Source: Kalaharituber pfeilii (Eukaryota; Ascomycota; Pezizomycetes; Pezizales; Pezizaceae). From it: a stretch of DNA of 64,000 bases. The stretch lies in contig WHUZ01000026.1 in NCBI GenBank assembly GCA_015179045.1, forward strand, positions 186,001 through 250,000, given 5' to 3'. The notes under the pieces are model-generated. The model had not been told where the DNA came from and did no database searches. It worked only from the letters and a program-made list of their open reading frames with translations. Shown in pieces: positions 23,501 through 35,800 of this stretch. Positions within the stretch are counted from its first letter, which is position 1. Each line of letters begins with the position of its first letter. A program made the position numbers and the translations under genes.

Positions 23501-26500
23501 ATCCGACAGTCTATAAAACTGTAGTTAGTACAGGCGACAATGGCGTCTGAACACCCGAGGTTCCAGAAACATTGCTAACGCTGTGTGTGCATGCGCTAGA
23601 GGGCCCAGAGAAGTTGTGTAACTTAACCAAGCGCTAACCGACAAGCTTTACTGAAACTTACATACCTAAGCTCAGGTTGAATTGACGAAATGTCCCTACA
23701 GGGAAGGCCCACGCAAAACACCACCGTTTCCCACCCCGCATCTCCCCAACTTGTGGGGCTGAGTTTACGCTCTGCGGAGATGCAGGTCCAATGCACGAAA
23801 GCGAGCAAGATATGGCTGAAAGCGGTTTATCTTTACCGTTGATGATAAACAAATGGTGTCCTAGCCTGAGCAACTACGTAATGCAAAGCACGAGGCTGGC
23901 ATTTGAGACAGCGATAGTAGAGTCTCACTGATATCCCTTCACCACGACAATTGAATGTGGCAAACAATCATACGCCTCAGTGGAAAGGGGTGAATATAGA
24001 GGCCAAGTGGTGGGAGCGAGAGCGAGAGCGAACAACTTTGGTGTCTCAGTTCAGATGAGAAAGCACCGGAAGTGTGGAGGATTCTGAAGATACTTAGATC
24101 TTTATTGTATCATATGCTGATGTTCAGGCATGTCAGATTATAAAGTCGGAAGTTGCCGGCCTAGGCTGCACAGCTCCAATGCAAACGTACAACGAGAGCC
24201 AAAGAGCCCAACTAGATGCAGGCCGCAAGACAGAAATTAACAAATACTCGGTTTCGTGATACAAATGTAAGAGTTCTTGGATTTTCTTAATTCAGGTATG
24301 TATCGCGCAGTTTTGATTGAGCATTAATGAACTTACGTAGGTTGTTGAAGGTTTCCTTCACCTACCGTATTTGTGCTTAGTACCTGATTAGGAAGTTACT
24401 CACTGCAACCGCCCACATGTCTTGGGAACCAGACTAACCGCCCACAGCGCAATCCGAAAAATGTATATTTACCACGTCTAGCCAGCGGCGCTTGAACGAT
24501 ACAGAAAACTATGTATGCAAGAGCAAGGACAATTGTGAAAACCGTGCATGTTCGCAAATTGTATAAACTACCTATATATAGCTAGATGAAGAGAATAATC
24601 TAAATAAAATTGATAAAAAAGTATAATATTTCCTTATTTGGGATGCTCCTCGAATGTTCGCTGTCAAAATCAATCAAGATCGAAGAGTCCACCCTATCAG
24701 CTAAGCCTCATAATCATTACATGAAATCTCCATAACCGCTTCCCTCCACCTGCATGTACCCCACTCTTTCTATTTTTGTGAACGAATCATTATCTTTCAT
24801 GTAGATGTCTAGAACTCCCGAATGGAGTTGGATTGGAAGGTAACGCGAGTCGGCTTCGGGCCGTCTTGCAAGTAAGCATCGGTCACTGAAATGTCAAGAC
24901 CTCAAAAGAAGCCCCAAAGAGTATTGTTCCAGCACTTGCGCTATATATAGAGATAGCAAGTAAGTACCTATGATATGGTACAGAATACCGGCATCAAACC
25001 CGACTCTTGGCACCGGGCCGACCTGATCGGTATAGCCCAATGGAAGCCGCTTTATAAGTTATGCAGATGCAGGCTTCATAAGAATATTTGTCCTGTTTGG
25101 TTTTTACGAAATAGAAATTAAAAAAGTGAGATAACTTCTCAATTAGTCGATCCGAAGCTTTTTCAATATTTATATGTCTATATCCTTAGTGTGTGCACTT
25201 TGAATGGACTTGGCCATGCCTCGGCATGGGGAAGATACACCTTGTGAGAAAATACTGGCATAGTGGCAATAGCTGAACCAATACGAACCCCACATCGGAT
25301 ACTAACCCCCTTTTAGGGACTGGGGCTCTGATCAAGTATTACCACATACTGTTTCACTGGCCTTGAAATGACGTATCTGAATCACAGTGGTAAACTCCAG
25401 CTCCACGGATAATGCAACCAAACTACTCCGAGAGAATGCTGTCGGCTGTGGGGGATCGCTACTCACTGCTAACAACTCTCCAGTCCGACACTAACACCAT
25501 GGCCTGTATCATGTATCATCACCATACATACCCTTAGATGCGTATGGCTGCTGTGGTGAAATTGGATACTGATCTTAAAAGGTCACAAATTTCAATGTTC
25601 CGTTAGTCCTGTGCCCGGCCGCTACATGTTCCGTTTCAGAGGATTCAATTGACAAAGACTATGCACAGGTTGTTTGTGCCCGTTTGTCTAAAGTTGATCC
25701 CAGATCTCGATTCGGTCAAACTTGGTAGCCACCGGTATTAGCGGCGATCCATATACAGCCACATTCCAATAACCGACAGCCACCCGCTCCGGGGCGAAAC
25801 GCTGGATACGAGACTAGGTGAAACGAATTATAGACAAGCTTCTAGAATGCCCCTTGTGCATCATCCGGACTTTTGTTAAACATTCTGTAGAACGATATTA
25901 TCTTCTACATGCAGGTACTTTCAAGTTGTTTCGAATGTAGAACCTCCCTGGAGTTGAATCTAGTGAAACTTGAAGCGCCAGTACCGGAAATTGCAGACCG
26001 GTAAATAACGGGCCCTTGCATGTCCAGATACTGGTATTTGCGGATCATCTAGAGCGCCTGAAAAATCCAATTGCATACAGATAAATGTTTGCCTTGTATT
26101 AATGTCTCTGAAAGTGTTGTACTAGAATGATGTTGATGACATATAGCGACATCCTTATTGCTTGCATCCCGCTAGAAATACACTTTTTGCTTCAGAGTAA
26201 TTACGGGAGATAAAATTTAACTTGGTATGCAAGTAATGGGTAGCTGGATGTACAATTCTTTGATGCCGACTCTTACATCTTGCGCTTTGACGGGAATAAC
26301 AAAAGTAAAGTCTAGATTCAGTCACGCACTGTGCCATTTGTGATAACTCACTTTGACATGGCTTTCTTTATAGCGTATACCATTGGCTGATGTATGAACT
26401 GCATGTCAAATCGATAATCTGAGATCACATGCAACTGACCTCTGCTGTGCATGCATGGCATATACACCAAGTAAAGCAAGTGCAACAGCATTAGCTGATA

Positions 26501-27835
26501 AGATTGTCTTAGAACTGCCTAAACGGTCTCCCTAATCAGGTGTGGAGAAAAATTATGGGGTTAACAAGGACGTAAGTCTACGAAATAAAATAAAAAAAGC
26601 AATGCGAAAGGTAATACGATTGAGCACAGACCAACGGGGATATCGCTTTGCTGTAAGCTTCTGCAGTTTACCTTCTCATAATCCTCTGAGAGACATGAAG
26701 CCAATGAAGGACGAACTCAGGATTGCATTCTATGTATCACTGGCTAAAATGCAGGTAATCCACATGACCGGAGTAATGCCAGTTGAGACACCATAGTGCG
26801 TAGTACTTGGAATCTATCAACCACGAAGTAGCAAAATTTCAGTATGTCTCCTTTGTAGATACCCTTCAGCACCTGAAATTGCAGTTACCCATGTTACGTC
26901 CCCTAGCCAAATTCTATTCTTTGGGAGGGGCATAATACACCTGCACTTAAGACCTGCACACGGCCTTCTCGGTAAGTGCATCCACCATCTCTGCAGTTTC
27001 GTCTTTCTCAACTGGCTCATCATTAGCGACAGGTGCTGCAAATTTGCTTGACATTTGACTCTCCTTTTGCCAAATTCGATCTACCACCCCGGTTGCTTCT
27101 CTCGTCTGTCTCAGGGCATCTTTGGCGTATTTCAGAGCGACTTCCCAATTGTGAGGGAGGACATGGTCGTAATATCGCTGTCCCCGCCGGACCCTAATGC
27201 TCTAGCTCTCGAGGAATAATGTAAAGCATCGAAGGTACCAATTTAACCTTGCAGAAATTCGTCAAGAAAAACCTGACAAAACTATACAATCAGTAAATTG
27301 CATCATCTTGGGCATGGTATGAATACTTCTTTTGATAGACACCGCAAAAGCTGTTCCGGTGCTTGCATCATCCCCTAACCCATGCAGCCGGTGCAACTTC
27401 AACAAAGCACCCTTCTCGGAACGATAGTCCATAATTCACACTCTGTAGATATCCCATGAATGGGGCCACGTTTCTTGTGGACACTTCTCGCGCTCCATTT
27501 GAACATATTCCATGGCCCATACTTGTGTGCATATTCAGCCTTCGCCTCGTACGAGAACTATCGTCCACTTGAGCCGCAACGCTACAAACTCGCACAACAC
27601 GACGAGTTCTGGCGATTGGAGTGTAGGATATCCTGGAGGGTATAGGCAGTTATTGGTCTCGAGAGGTGATCTATACGCAATAATTCTAATTGACCTTGAC
27701 TTTTACATGATTGTTGGAAATTGTAGTTGTGTGGAACCGGCGAAGTGGTTGGATACTTTTGGTAATACGGCACTGATGGGGTAATAGATGTGCTCACTAG
27801 TAACGATGCGCCCTCTTGGCACTTCTTCTTATGTA
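20503..27835. other. Gene-free tract between solo LTR and AT-rich block
   Basis: Open frames are short and lack family signatures. One dispersed GAGACTA motif (25804). A coding-like segment on the minus strand at about 26958-27176 is listed separately. I found no transposase, reverse transcriptase or RNA gene. Confidence 0.5.
26958..27176 (-). pseudogene. Coding-like exon or gene remnant, unrecognised
   Basis: On the minus strand an ATTAG acceptor-like sequence precedes a frame without an initiating ATG reading RRGQRYYDHVLPHNWEVALK, then YAKDALRQTREATGVVDRIW, then an acidic VEKDETAEMVDALTEK stretch and TAA at about 26958. Amphipathic helix character and charge pattern look like real protein. 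Further upstream (27280-27600) other frames contain protein-like pieces (YEAKAEYAHKYGPWNMFKW) interrupted by stops, suggesting either a small multi-exon gene or a decayed one. No family recognised. Confidence 0.3.
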
Positions 27836-28870
27836 TTCTATCGAATTACTTATTCCAGAAATATAACATATATAAAAATTATATACTACAAGGCTAATTC
27901 AACACCGTTAAATCAGAGTCTCTCATCAGAAAATATCAAAGAATCAAGACCTATAACTTAGTCTATTATTTTTTAGTAAAAAAACTTTTTTATATATAAT
28001 TTATCTAATATTACTTAAAATTAAGATAATATTATAGAAAGCTATTTACTTAATATTAGTTAAAATTACTATTTATACTTTACTATTATTATTAGTATTT
28101 TTGAAGTTTTCTAGAAAATTAAAACTAAATATAATAAAAAATAATATGTCACGGCTTGGCGTGCCATGGCGACAGAGGGAAGCTGATTACTAGTACGTGT
28201 GGCCGTCTAAAGGAGCCAAAATCCCTGACCACGTGCGCAAACGTAAGCGAGTCGCTGACCGGCCCGCCCGGATACTTCTATATATGCCGACTGCACTACC
28301 GGGTGGTACCGGTAGTTCTACCTTTGGTGCAACGGTTTGCAAATGGTCGGTTGCAACCCGTAACATAATAATTATGGTTTTATTAAGATTTTTAATATAA
28401 ATATTGAATTTTATAATTTAAAATTTATTAATAATATTTTTAGTATTAAATAATTAATAAAGTAAATATAATATATTATTATTATATTATTATATAAACT
28501 ATTAAAAATAATATAATATAGTTTTTTATATTTATAATTTTTATCATAATAAAGTAATAGATATAAAAATAATATTTAAAATAGTAAAAAAGAAAAATAA
28601 AAAAATAAACTAAAAAGTTAATTAATTATTTTAATACTTTTAAATAAAAGAGTATTTATTAAAAATTTTTATAAAAAAATTTTTTATATTAAGCTTAAAT
28701 ATATAAGTTTAAATTTTCTAAAAATAATTTTTTTTTAACTTTTATCTACTATCTTTATTAGTTTTTATTTAATTTTAATCTAAAAGTAAAAATTAATTTT
28801 ATATAAATTAAGAAATATCTAAACTTATTGAGTTATAATCTATGCAATTGAAAGAGACTAAACATTTTTA
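27836..28870. repeat. AT-rich block, RIP-like, interrupted by a solo LTR
   Basis: Sequence on both sides of the 28147-28365 LTR is extremely A+T rich (by eye well over 80 percent), with stops in every frame and long TTAATATTA-type strings. Such blocks in ascomycetes usually derive from repeats mutated C-to-T by repeat-induced point mutation. No ancestral coding sequence can be read. The block ends abruptly near 28860, where normal composition resumes. Confidence 0.75.
28147..28365. mobile_element. Second solo LTR, 219 bp, inserted in AT-rich block
   Basis: Begins TGTCACGGCTTGG and ends AACCCGTAACA; the TG...CA ends carry the near-perfect inverted repeat TGTYACGG/CCGTAACA seen in the 20261 LTR. 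Identical 5-mers TAATA flank it (28142-28146, 28366-28370). Because the surrounding DNA is AT-rich the 5-mer is weaker evidence than at the first LTR, but the sharp GC step at both ends supports the borders. A TCTATATATG sequence at about 28277 could be the LTR promoter TATA box. Confidence 0.8.
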
Positions 28871-28894
28871 TAGAATCTAAACTAACATGAGAGC

Positions 28895-28945
28895 TAGTCT
28901 GGTTGCACCAACCCTTACGGTCGGAGGGTTGGTGCAACCAGACTA
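28895..28945. mobile_element. 51-bp perfect-hairpin micro-MITE with 9-bp target duplication
   Basis: Two 21-bp arms that are exact reverse complements (starting TAGTCTGGTTGC and ending GCAACCAGACTA) enclose only TACGGTCGG. The 9-mer CATGAGAGC occurs directly on both sides (28886-28894 and 28946-28954). A 9-bp duplication is characteristic of Mutator-like transposases. It lies at the edge of the AT-rich block and is undecayed. Confidence 0.85.
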
Positions 28946-29170
28946 CATGAGAGCCTGCAGCTACGCCAGTGATTTCATGCCAAGCCCAATACTTGCACCT
29001 ATCTAGTACCATCACATACTAATAAACAACGGAAAATCTACAAGTATTCTGAGGAGATTAAGAAGAGGATACGCCCTGGAACAGGTCATATCGTACCTTT
29101 CAATCGGCTTACTGAGTTCTGTACCCCCCTGGCGGGCACCCTTGCAAAATTTATTATACCAGACACTAGG

Positions 29171-29228
29171 TTAAACCGGACTGAAAGTGCTGGATTTTGG
29201 TCGTCCGGTATAGCAAGGTGTAACTGTA
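29171..29228. mobile_element. Pogo/Tigger-like element end (single terminus)
   Basis: Read on the minus strand from 29228 this starts TACAGTTACACC, then TTGCTATACCGGACGACC, and later AGTCCGGTTTAACC. TA-CAGT termini with a CCGG-containing subterminal box are typical of the pogo/Fot1 branch of Tc1-mariner elements. The same CCTTGCTATACCGGACGACC string lies in the element at 30187-30324. No matching opposite terminus was found nearby. Confidence 0.5.
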
Positions 29229-29441
29229 GATACAAAGTATATCTATAACCGTGTGGTGGCTCTCCTGGGGTCGAAAATGGGCCTGCATTTCCATTGACAG
29301 CAACTTACTGCAATGTAGTCTGGTTGGTATCTCACAATTAGATATATCATATGCACTCTACATTTGCCCGCTGCCCGCTCCTAATAATGCCACCGTCGCG
29401 GCGGTTGGGAGAATGCTAGGGTCAGCTCACTTATTAGAGGG

Positions 29442-29966
29442 ATTTTGCTAGTGCCAGGGATTTATCAGGGATAAAGCCCAACATGTGGCACAACCCTGGG
29501 AATAGCAAAACTGCAATTGAGTTTTTGCTGCCTACCATCTCGCTGACTTCGAAATGGCACACTCAAGTCAAAGCTTACTAAGTCATAACTGCGGGTGTGC
29601 TATGACTACTACTCCAATTTGGGCTGGTAACTGATGTAACTGTAGGCAGTACAGGCCATGTCGTTGGCATTTGCTCCCTTGAAAATGGAGCACCTTTGAA
29701 CTGCGTGTACCACAACTCAACATCCTCAGACGCTCCCTGATTTTTGGTTTACCATGTGAATCAGTTCGCTGAATCGATATCAGCTTTCAGAATGAAAATT
29801 GAATAAAAACTTGTGAAGGTAGATGTGGCCCAAAAAACGGTGGTTTCCAGGGATCCTGCCCTGGAAATCCAGTCCCTGGGATGAAATTCCTTCCGTAGGA
29901 TTCTCTAGCGTGTGGCGGAGTCGTCCTTGATAATCCCTGGGAAACCGTCCCTGGTGCCAGCAAAAT
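29442..29966. mobile_element. Non-autonomous inverted-repeat element, about 525 bp
   Basis: The left end ATTTTGCTAGTGCCAGGGA (29442-29460) and the right end, whose complement is ATTTTGCTGGCACCAGGGA (29948-29966), match at 16 of 19 positions. AGGG adjoins both ends and may be a short target duplication. There is no coding frame. Immediately after it, from 29973, a third copy of the left end (ATTTTGCTACCTAGGGATGC, continuing to a TGTGGCACA shared with 29498-29506) begins, suggesting a tandem or nested second copy. Confidence 0.65.
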
Positions 29967-30186
29967 AGGGAGATTTTGCTACCTAGGGATGCATCAGGAA
30001 TTGAAGTCTTTTAGTGTGTGGCACAGGCAAAAAGTGCAATTGAACTTCAAACAATGAATTCACGATATAGAGAACACTTCAAAAATACCACTATAACACA
30101 CAGAAGGTACAAAAAGCAGTTTCATGACTTTGGCCTTCAGCTGGTTCAGCTAACTAGTTTATATATAGTTTGAAAATAAAAGTCTA

Positions 30187-30324
30187 CAGTTTTGTTGTCC
30201 GGTCCGGTTTAACTGGTATCCGGAATAGCTAATTTCTTTGTATGTAAATTGCAAAAACTGTCAAGGGTCGTCCGGTATAGCAAGGATTCAGGTTTAACGA
30301 GGTCCGGTATAGCTAGGTAAACTG
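30187..30324. mobile_element. Pogo/Fot1-like MITE, 138 bp
   Basis: Both ends read inward as CAGTTT (left CAGTTTTGTTGTCCGG, right complement CAGTTTACCTAGC), each bordered by TA (30185-30186, 30325-30326), as expected for Tc1-mariner/pogo transposition. Both subterminal regions carry CCGG followed by GTTTAAC or GTTAAAC. Three copies of CCGG(T/A)ATAGC lie inside. Too short to encode a transposase. Confidence 0.65.
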
Positions 30325-30326
30325 TA

Positions 30327-31479
30327 TAGAGTCCGATACTTAATAGTAAATCCCGGTCGCCGACGTAATCGTACAATAGTGTGTGTCATGCAGGACAGGG
30401 GTTCTGATATAAGGTGGATGATAGCTGTTGTTGCGTTCATTATTCCACCTTTGTGAGGAAACCTATTCAATACGTCTCAGAATCACACGCCGTATGTGCT
30501 CCTGTGGCTTGACGTCCTTTTCGTATCCAATACAATCGCTAATCAAGCTTCTTCCCTTACTGTACTACTTATAATATCCACTAAGTAGATGATAATCCCA
30601 ATATGCAAACTTGCGTATGCAGACTATTGGCGTGACGAATGAAGGTCCTGTTTTATTTCAGATAAATTATTGGCTTCCTGCAGCCTAAATCTGGATCTGC
30701 GGCTCAAGCTGTAAGCTTTTTCTCATCCATTGCTGCATAACCTTGCAAGGCATTCGATTGTAATTACAACGCTTGTTGGTCTGTTTGTCTGCATCTCGCT
30801 TCAGATATGATCGACGATCACTTAGTGATGGTATGGAATACGCTGCATTTCCATACTCAGTACTGCGGTCATTGTCCATCTGCAATCTCCTTTGAGTTGG
30901 CATGCAGGAGTCGAACAGGGTAGAAGTTTGCCCACTGGGTTCGTATGTACACATGCAAGAAGACCCTAGATATGTCGAGGGATGCATTGGGACTTAGGCG
31001 AACAAAGCGGTAAAATGAAATCCGGGTCTAAACGTCATTTTGTGAGTAAAGTGGACCCCAACATGATGAGGAACTTACTTGGGTGTACTTTACAAGGTAC
31101 CATGTCGTGTCGAACAGCAATTTCTCTCAGGAACTGCCAGCGAGGCCGCGACCCTGTGCAATGATTGGCTCTTAGATCTGGAGCTTCCTGGGTGGGCCCC
31201 CTTGCAAATATAAGACTGGAAGAAGAGCTTTACAGAAAGCACAATCGCTAGAGGACTTGCGAGAGGTGAGACTGAGTACTAATACTGAGAGGTGGTTCGA
31301 GGCTGACTGGGCAGCGCAGTTAGCGTTGGAGAGTCGTCTCGGCCTGCAAGGAACCGGAAAAACCATTTTCCCTAACCCTGGACTGAGCGCGTTGAACCCT
31401 AGCGGCCCAACACGTGATAAGAAATTACTCTCGCGCCAATGCGGACCAACACACATGAATCCAGTTACTGACTTGAATA
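30327..31479. other. Intergenic, upstream of the NAT9-like gene
   Basis: No gene recognised. Short frames on both strands at 30685-31490 have no family features. The last 300 bases are the likely promoter of the acetyltransferase gene. Confidence 0.5.
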
Positions 31480-32338
31480 ATGAGGCTTAACGAGAACACT
31501 GGTAAGTCCTCGTCTGTCAATTTCCAGGTCGTTTGGATCACGCATGCTGACAATCATCTATGGTATAGCCCTGCTTTCATCCAAGGTGCTCCTCGTTCCA
31601 TACGACCCACACCATGTTCCAATGTACCATTTGTGGATGGAGGACCCACACCTACGTGACGCCACAGCCTCGGAGGGGCTCACGATAGACGAGGAGTACA
31701 AAATGCAACAGAGTTGGAGGACAGATAATGATAAACTTACCTTCATATCTGTCCTTCCGCCGCCAGAGCCGGAGAAAGAGGCAGTAATAGCAGAAGTTGA
31801 TGATCCTCCAGAGAACATGATTGGAGATATCAATCTATTTTTCTTTGACAACGACAGCGAAGATGACGAAGACACGGACGGAGAAGAAGATGAAGATGAT
31901 ATTAATGAGGATGACGAGTCTGCCGAAGAAATCGATAGCCCTCTCCGGATAACTGGAGAAGTTGAGATCATGATAGCTCGTCGGCAGAATCAAGGTAGAG
32001 GATTGGGTAAAGCAACGCTTCTCCTTTTTCTTGCTTATGTGCTTCGCAACCGGGAAGCTGTGGTTGCTGACGTATGCAAAACTGGAAAAAAGGGAATCCT
32101 ATCCAAGTTATGTGTCAAGATTGGACAGAAGAATGTCCGTAGCATTGCACTGTTTGAAGGGATTGGATTCCGAAAGAGAAAAGAGAAAACAAACTATTTC
32201 GGGGAATATGAATTGTATGTCGATTTAGGAGCTCATGAGTATCAGGAATATATCGACAAATTGTTGGAAAGTAATGGTATGGGGGGTTGGCAGGAATTGA
32301 AGTACGAACGTTGGAACGAGATTCAGGCACTCAACTGA
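31480..32338 (+). CDS. NAT9-like GNAT N-acetyltransferase
   Basis: Two exons: a 22-nt first exon (31480-31501, MRLNENT) and 31569-32338, joined at phase 1 through GTAAGT and GTATAG, giving 263 residues. MRLNENTALLSSKVLLVPY followed by HHVPMYHLWMEDPHLRDATA is the characteristic NAT9 start. ATASEGLTIDEEYKMQQSW and LTFISVL follow; the acetyl-CoA loop is RRQNQGRGLGKATLLLFL (RxxGxG-type), and SIALFEGIGFRKRKE is motif B. A low-complexity acidic insert (DSEDDEDTDGEEDEDD, about residues 107-135) splits the GNAT fold, a common fungal feature. NAT9 proteins in animals affect microtubule stability; the fungal substrate is unknown. Without the mini-exon an unrelated N-terminus would result from an ATG inside the intron at 31544. 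Confidence 0.88.
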
Positions 32339-32838
32339 AATCAAAAGACTACGAACGCACGATAGGATGCTTTTTGTTCTTACCAATGAGCCCGATATAC
32401 CCCTAAATACTCTTCAATTTTTTTTCTTCTTTTTTCTCCCTTTTGTAACTTGGAAAGCATTATAGATCTTTAAATATTAAGAAAGTCCTATAATGAGATT
32501 GAATAGCAACCTCTTACATTACAATTGACCAGAGAAATACAGCATGGAATAATAAGATATCCTTGAACGGGATCGGACGGGGGTGAGAAGCATTCAACCT
32601 TAACTATACAGGGCAATGATCTCGGCTATAACATGCTCCTGAGGACCGCAGCTGCTCAAACTGTACTTGCTTTTTGTAATACTAACTTGACAGGTAATGG
32701 ATAAATCTATCATGAGCATGCTGGTGGGATTCCTGAGTGAGAGTTGGCTTGATAGTCAATTTCTGGGGCTAATTGTGAAAGGTTAAAACGGAGTCTACAA
32801 TAGGATAATGTGAAAGTCAGGAGAAATCTCGGTGAAAT
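32339..32838. other. 500-bp convergent 3' intergenic region
   Basis: Lies between the stops of the NAT9-like gene and the M16 peptidase gene. A T-rich stretch (about 32407-32450) may carry termination/polyadenylation signals. Nothing else seen. Confidence 0.5.
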
Positions 32839-35800
32839 TTAGTCCTCTTCACTTTCCTCTCCACTCTCCTCCCCACTCCAACTATCTTCGTTCTCATCTT
32901 CATCTGAACCGTCCTCCCGAGCCTCCTCCTTTGTGTCAATAACTCCGTCAACTTCCAACCCATAACTGTGTTGGAATTTCTCCAGCTTGTCGACCTTCAC
33001 AGTGAATCCAGCGTTTTCGAATCCGCTTTTGACATTTTCCACCTTACCCTCAGCCACCACACACACAGTGACACTTCTCTCTTTCTCAAAACACCCCATA
33101 ACGACATCTCTCAAAACCGTCCGTAAGTCATCTTCTGTAACTCCCTTTACTTTTTTCAACAATATTGAATTCCACTCCGGACCGACTCCACGAATAACCT
33201 GATTGATAAAACTTTGTGTTCCGGCTGCTGCCATATCCGCTTCACTTTCCGCAAACCTCACGACGATTGACGACAGAGCACCCTCAAGGAGGTGTGGATC
33301 AAAAGGTGTTGTGCCCTCTATATAACCCTTAATGACGTCCTTTGCTACAGCAAAGGCTTTGTATGCATCTGGGGCTCGATAGATGTCGAATATGAGTTGC
33401 CCTGCATCAGTGTTGCGGCTAAAGTGCGCGCCATACGCAAGTCCGGTCCCACGTACTCCGCTATCAAAAATAAGCTGAAATCCATCATCAAAGATTCAAA
33501 CTACATACACCCAAAGAGGACCTTCTGTTGTCTGAAGATATGCAAGAGCTAGAATTAAAGCAGGAAGAGTTGGGTCTAATAAACTTGTTGGGCCCTTGGT
33601 AATCTATATAATCTGGTCAGCTTATATCAGAGAAAATTATGTGAGGGCCTACATGTGTGGAATATGAAGAGTCAATGCTTGGCAATGGCACTATTTGGCA
33701 AACATTGCCTGGATTTTGACCGACGAGTGACAGCCTCTTACTTTTGCTGTCCAGATCCACGATTTTCCCAGTCTTCGGGGAAAACTGAAGTTAGCTACTA
33801 TGATGGATACTAAATCTGGGAAGATTTGATACATACTGTGGTTCTTCCTTCCACAAATTCGGCCCAAGCTGTTACAAGATTCGGTAGTTTTTCAACATTT
33901 GCGATCACAAAGATTCGCATGTTTTCCAAACGGCATAAGGAAACCCTAACTAACTCCAATTGACTGAGAACTTTCTTTTCATCAGCCTGTAGTAGCTTTG
34001 CAATTCTCTTGAGATATGATGCTTTCACGAGGGTATCCGTTGCTCGTCCAATTGATTCTAGTGATTCTGTTATTTGCACACTGACAGAGTAGGCCATATT
34101 ATCACCACTTCTCTTCTCTTCTGGAATATCTTGTAGCAATTTTGATACAGCTACTTCAATCCTCTGTAACAAATATGTCCCGATTAGCTGCGAACTTCAA
34201 ATATAAATTTATGGAAGGCATACATTTTTATCAAAAATACTATCCCAGAATAGAGTCTTGATCCATTGTATAGTGCGCTGATATTGCTCTGGCTCAATCT
34301 GGAACTTTAGGTGAATGGTTTCCCCAACTCCAAGTCGATCACCTATGGTAATCTTATACTTGACTGTAAAGCTCTCTAGAATTGGGACGACCTTCTCAAA
34401 CTCAATAAGTTTACCGTCCTTCATAACAGGAGTATCGAAGAAGTTTTGGATATAGACTGAGAGTAGAGGGCGTAATTCAATGGGGATCTGGCTGGTAGAC
34501 AAAATCAAGTTGACGTGTACAAATTCGGTTGGGACATGCTCGTAATGTAAGTATAAAGGAATTGTGGAAGTAGCTGGGGCACTGTCCAGCAGATTTTGAA
34601 TCCGATTATTACTGTATAATTTACATACATTAGTCAAGGTAAAGTAATCAACGAGATTGGAGAATGAAAGGAGGATCAACTAACAGAGGACCATCTTTTT
34701 TAGCCAGACCGGCTCTTGCACTCTGTGGGGGCTATTAGCTACTGGCAATGCACGGTGAGTCCATGAAAGCCCTAACATACAAGAGTTTCAATGAAGTGGA
34801 TAGAATCAACTTCTGGAATCTTGAATCTCTCAATAACCTCCTTTGGAATTGGAACGTCGTTTTGTGCTTTTGCGTCTTCAAGCCTCTGGGCCAACTCTCT
34901 CAAGCCCGCCTCACCTAGCTTCTCTTTTCTCTCTTCTATTCTAGCTTTCTTTCGAAAAATTAGGTTACATCTTACAAGACAATCAGGGAGTATTTTATAC
35001 TTCATCCTCTTTGAGCTTCTTTGCAAGCCCCGCAGATGGCTGCCCAAGGACAGAAACATGATGGGCGTCAGATATCCATTCGCTCAAAAATCCCCTCCAA
35101 TCTTTATCTCCCCATTTTGCTAACTGCTCATAGGTCTTGAGGTCCTTTATTTGCTGTAGCGTACTACCGTCCCTATTTCCAAACAAAAAGTCCGTGATGA
35201 TCGTTGTACTAAAGTAATCCCCAGAAAGATCCGCATGAAATTTCAGTTTCCGCTTCGTTCTGCTCAGACATTCTTTCATGTAATCCATGTCCAGTGGGCT
35301 CCCGGCTGTTTTCTTCAGGACGTCAATCATCTCCCGTTCAACCTCAGCTAATTTCTTCGAGGGAACGCTTGATAAATTAATCCAAATGACAGTATCTGGT
35401 CGCTCTTCGGTGTAAAAATTTACCGACGAAGCCAATGGTTCTTTAATCTCGACAAAGTGCTTTTCCAGCACCGAAGCTGATGATCCAGCAAGATACGTAG
35501 ATAGAATCTCGAGAGCAATGCCTTTTTTAAAGTATATGTTAGCTACAGGGTCAACAGAATGGAGAGGGGGAGGGAAAACATGTACTTGATTGAAGGTCTG
35601 AACAATGAGGCCCCAGCCAGGCTATGGAGATCTCTCCCATTGATTCATCCTTTTCAGGAAACTCCACAGTATCCACTATGGATCTGGTAAGAGGTGGGAC
35701 GGGTGCAGAATCTATCCATGGTCGTTTCATGGGAATATTAGGGAGATGCTCAAGTATACTTCCCTCAAATTCTTCCAGTATTCTCAGTAAGTCCGAGTGA

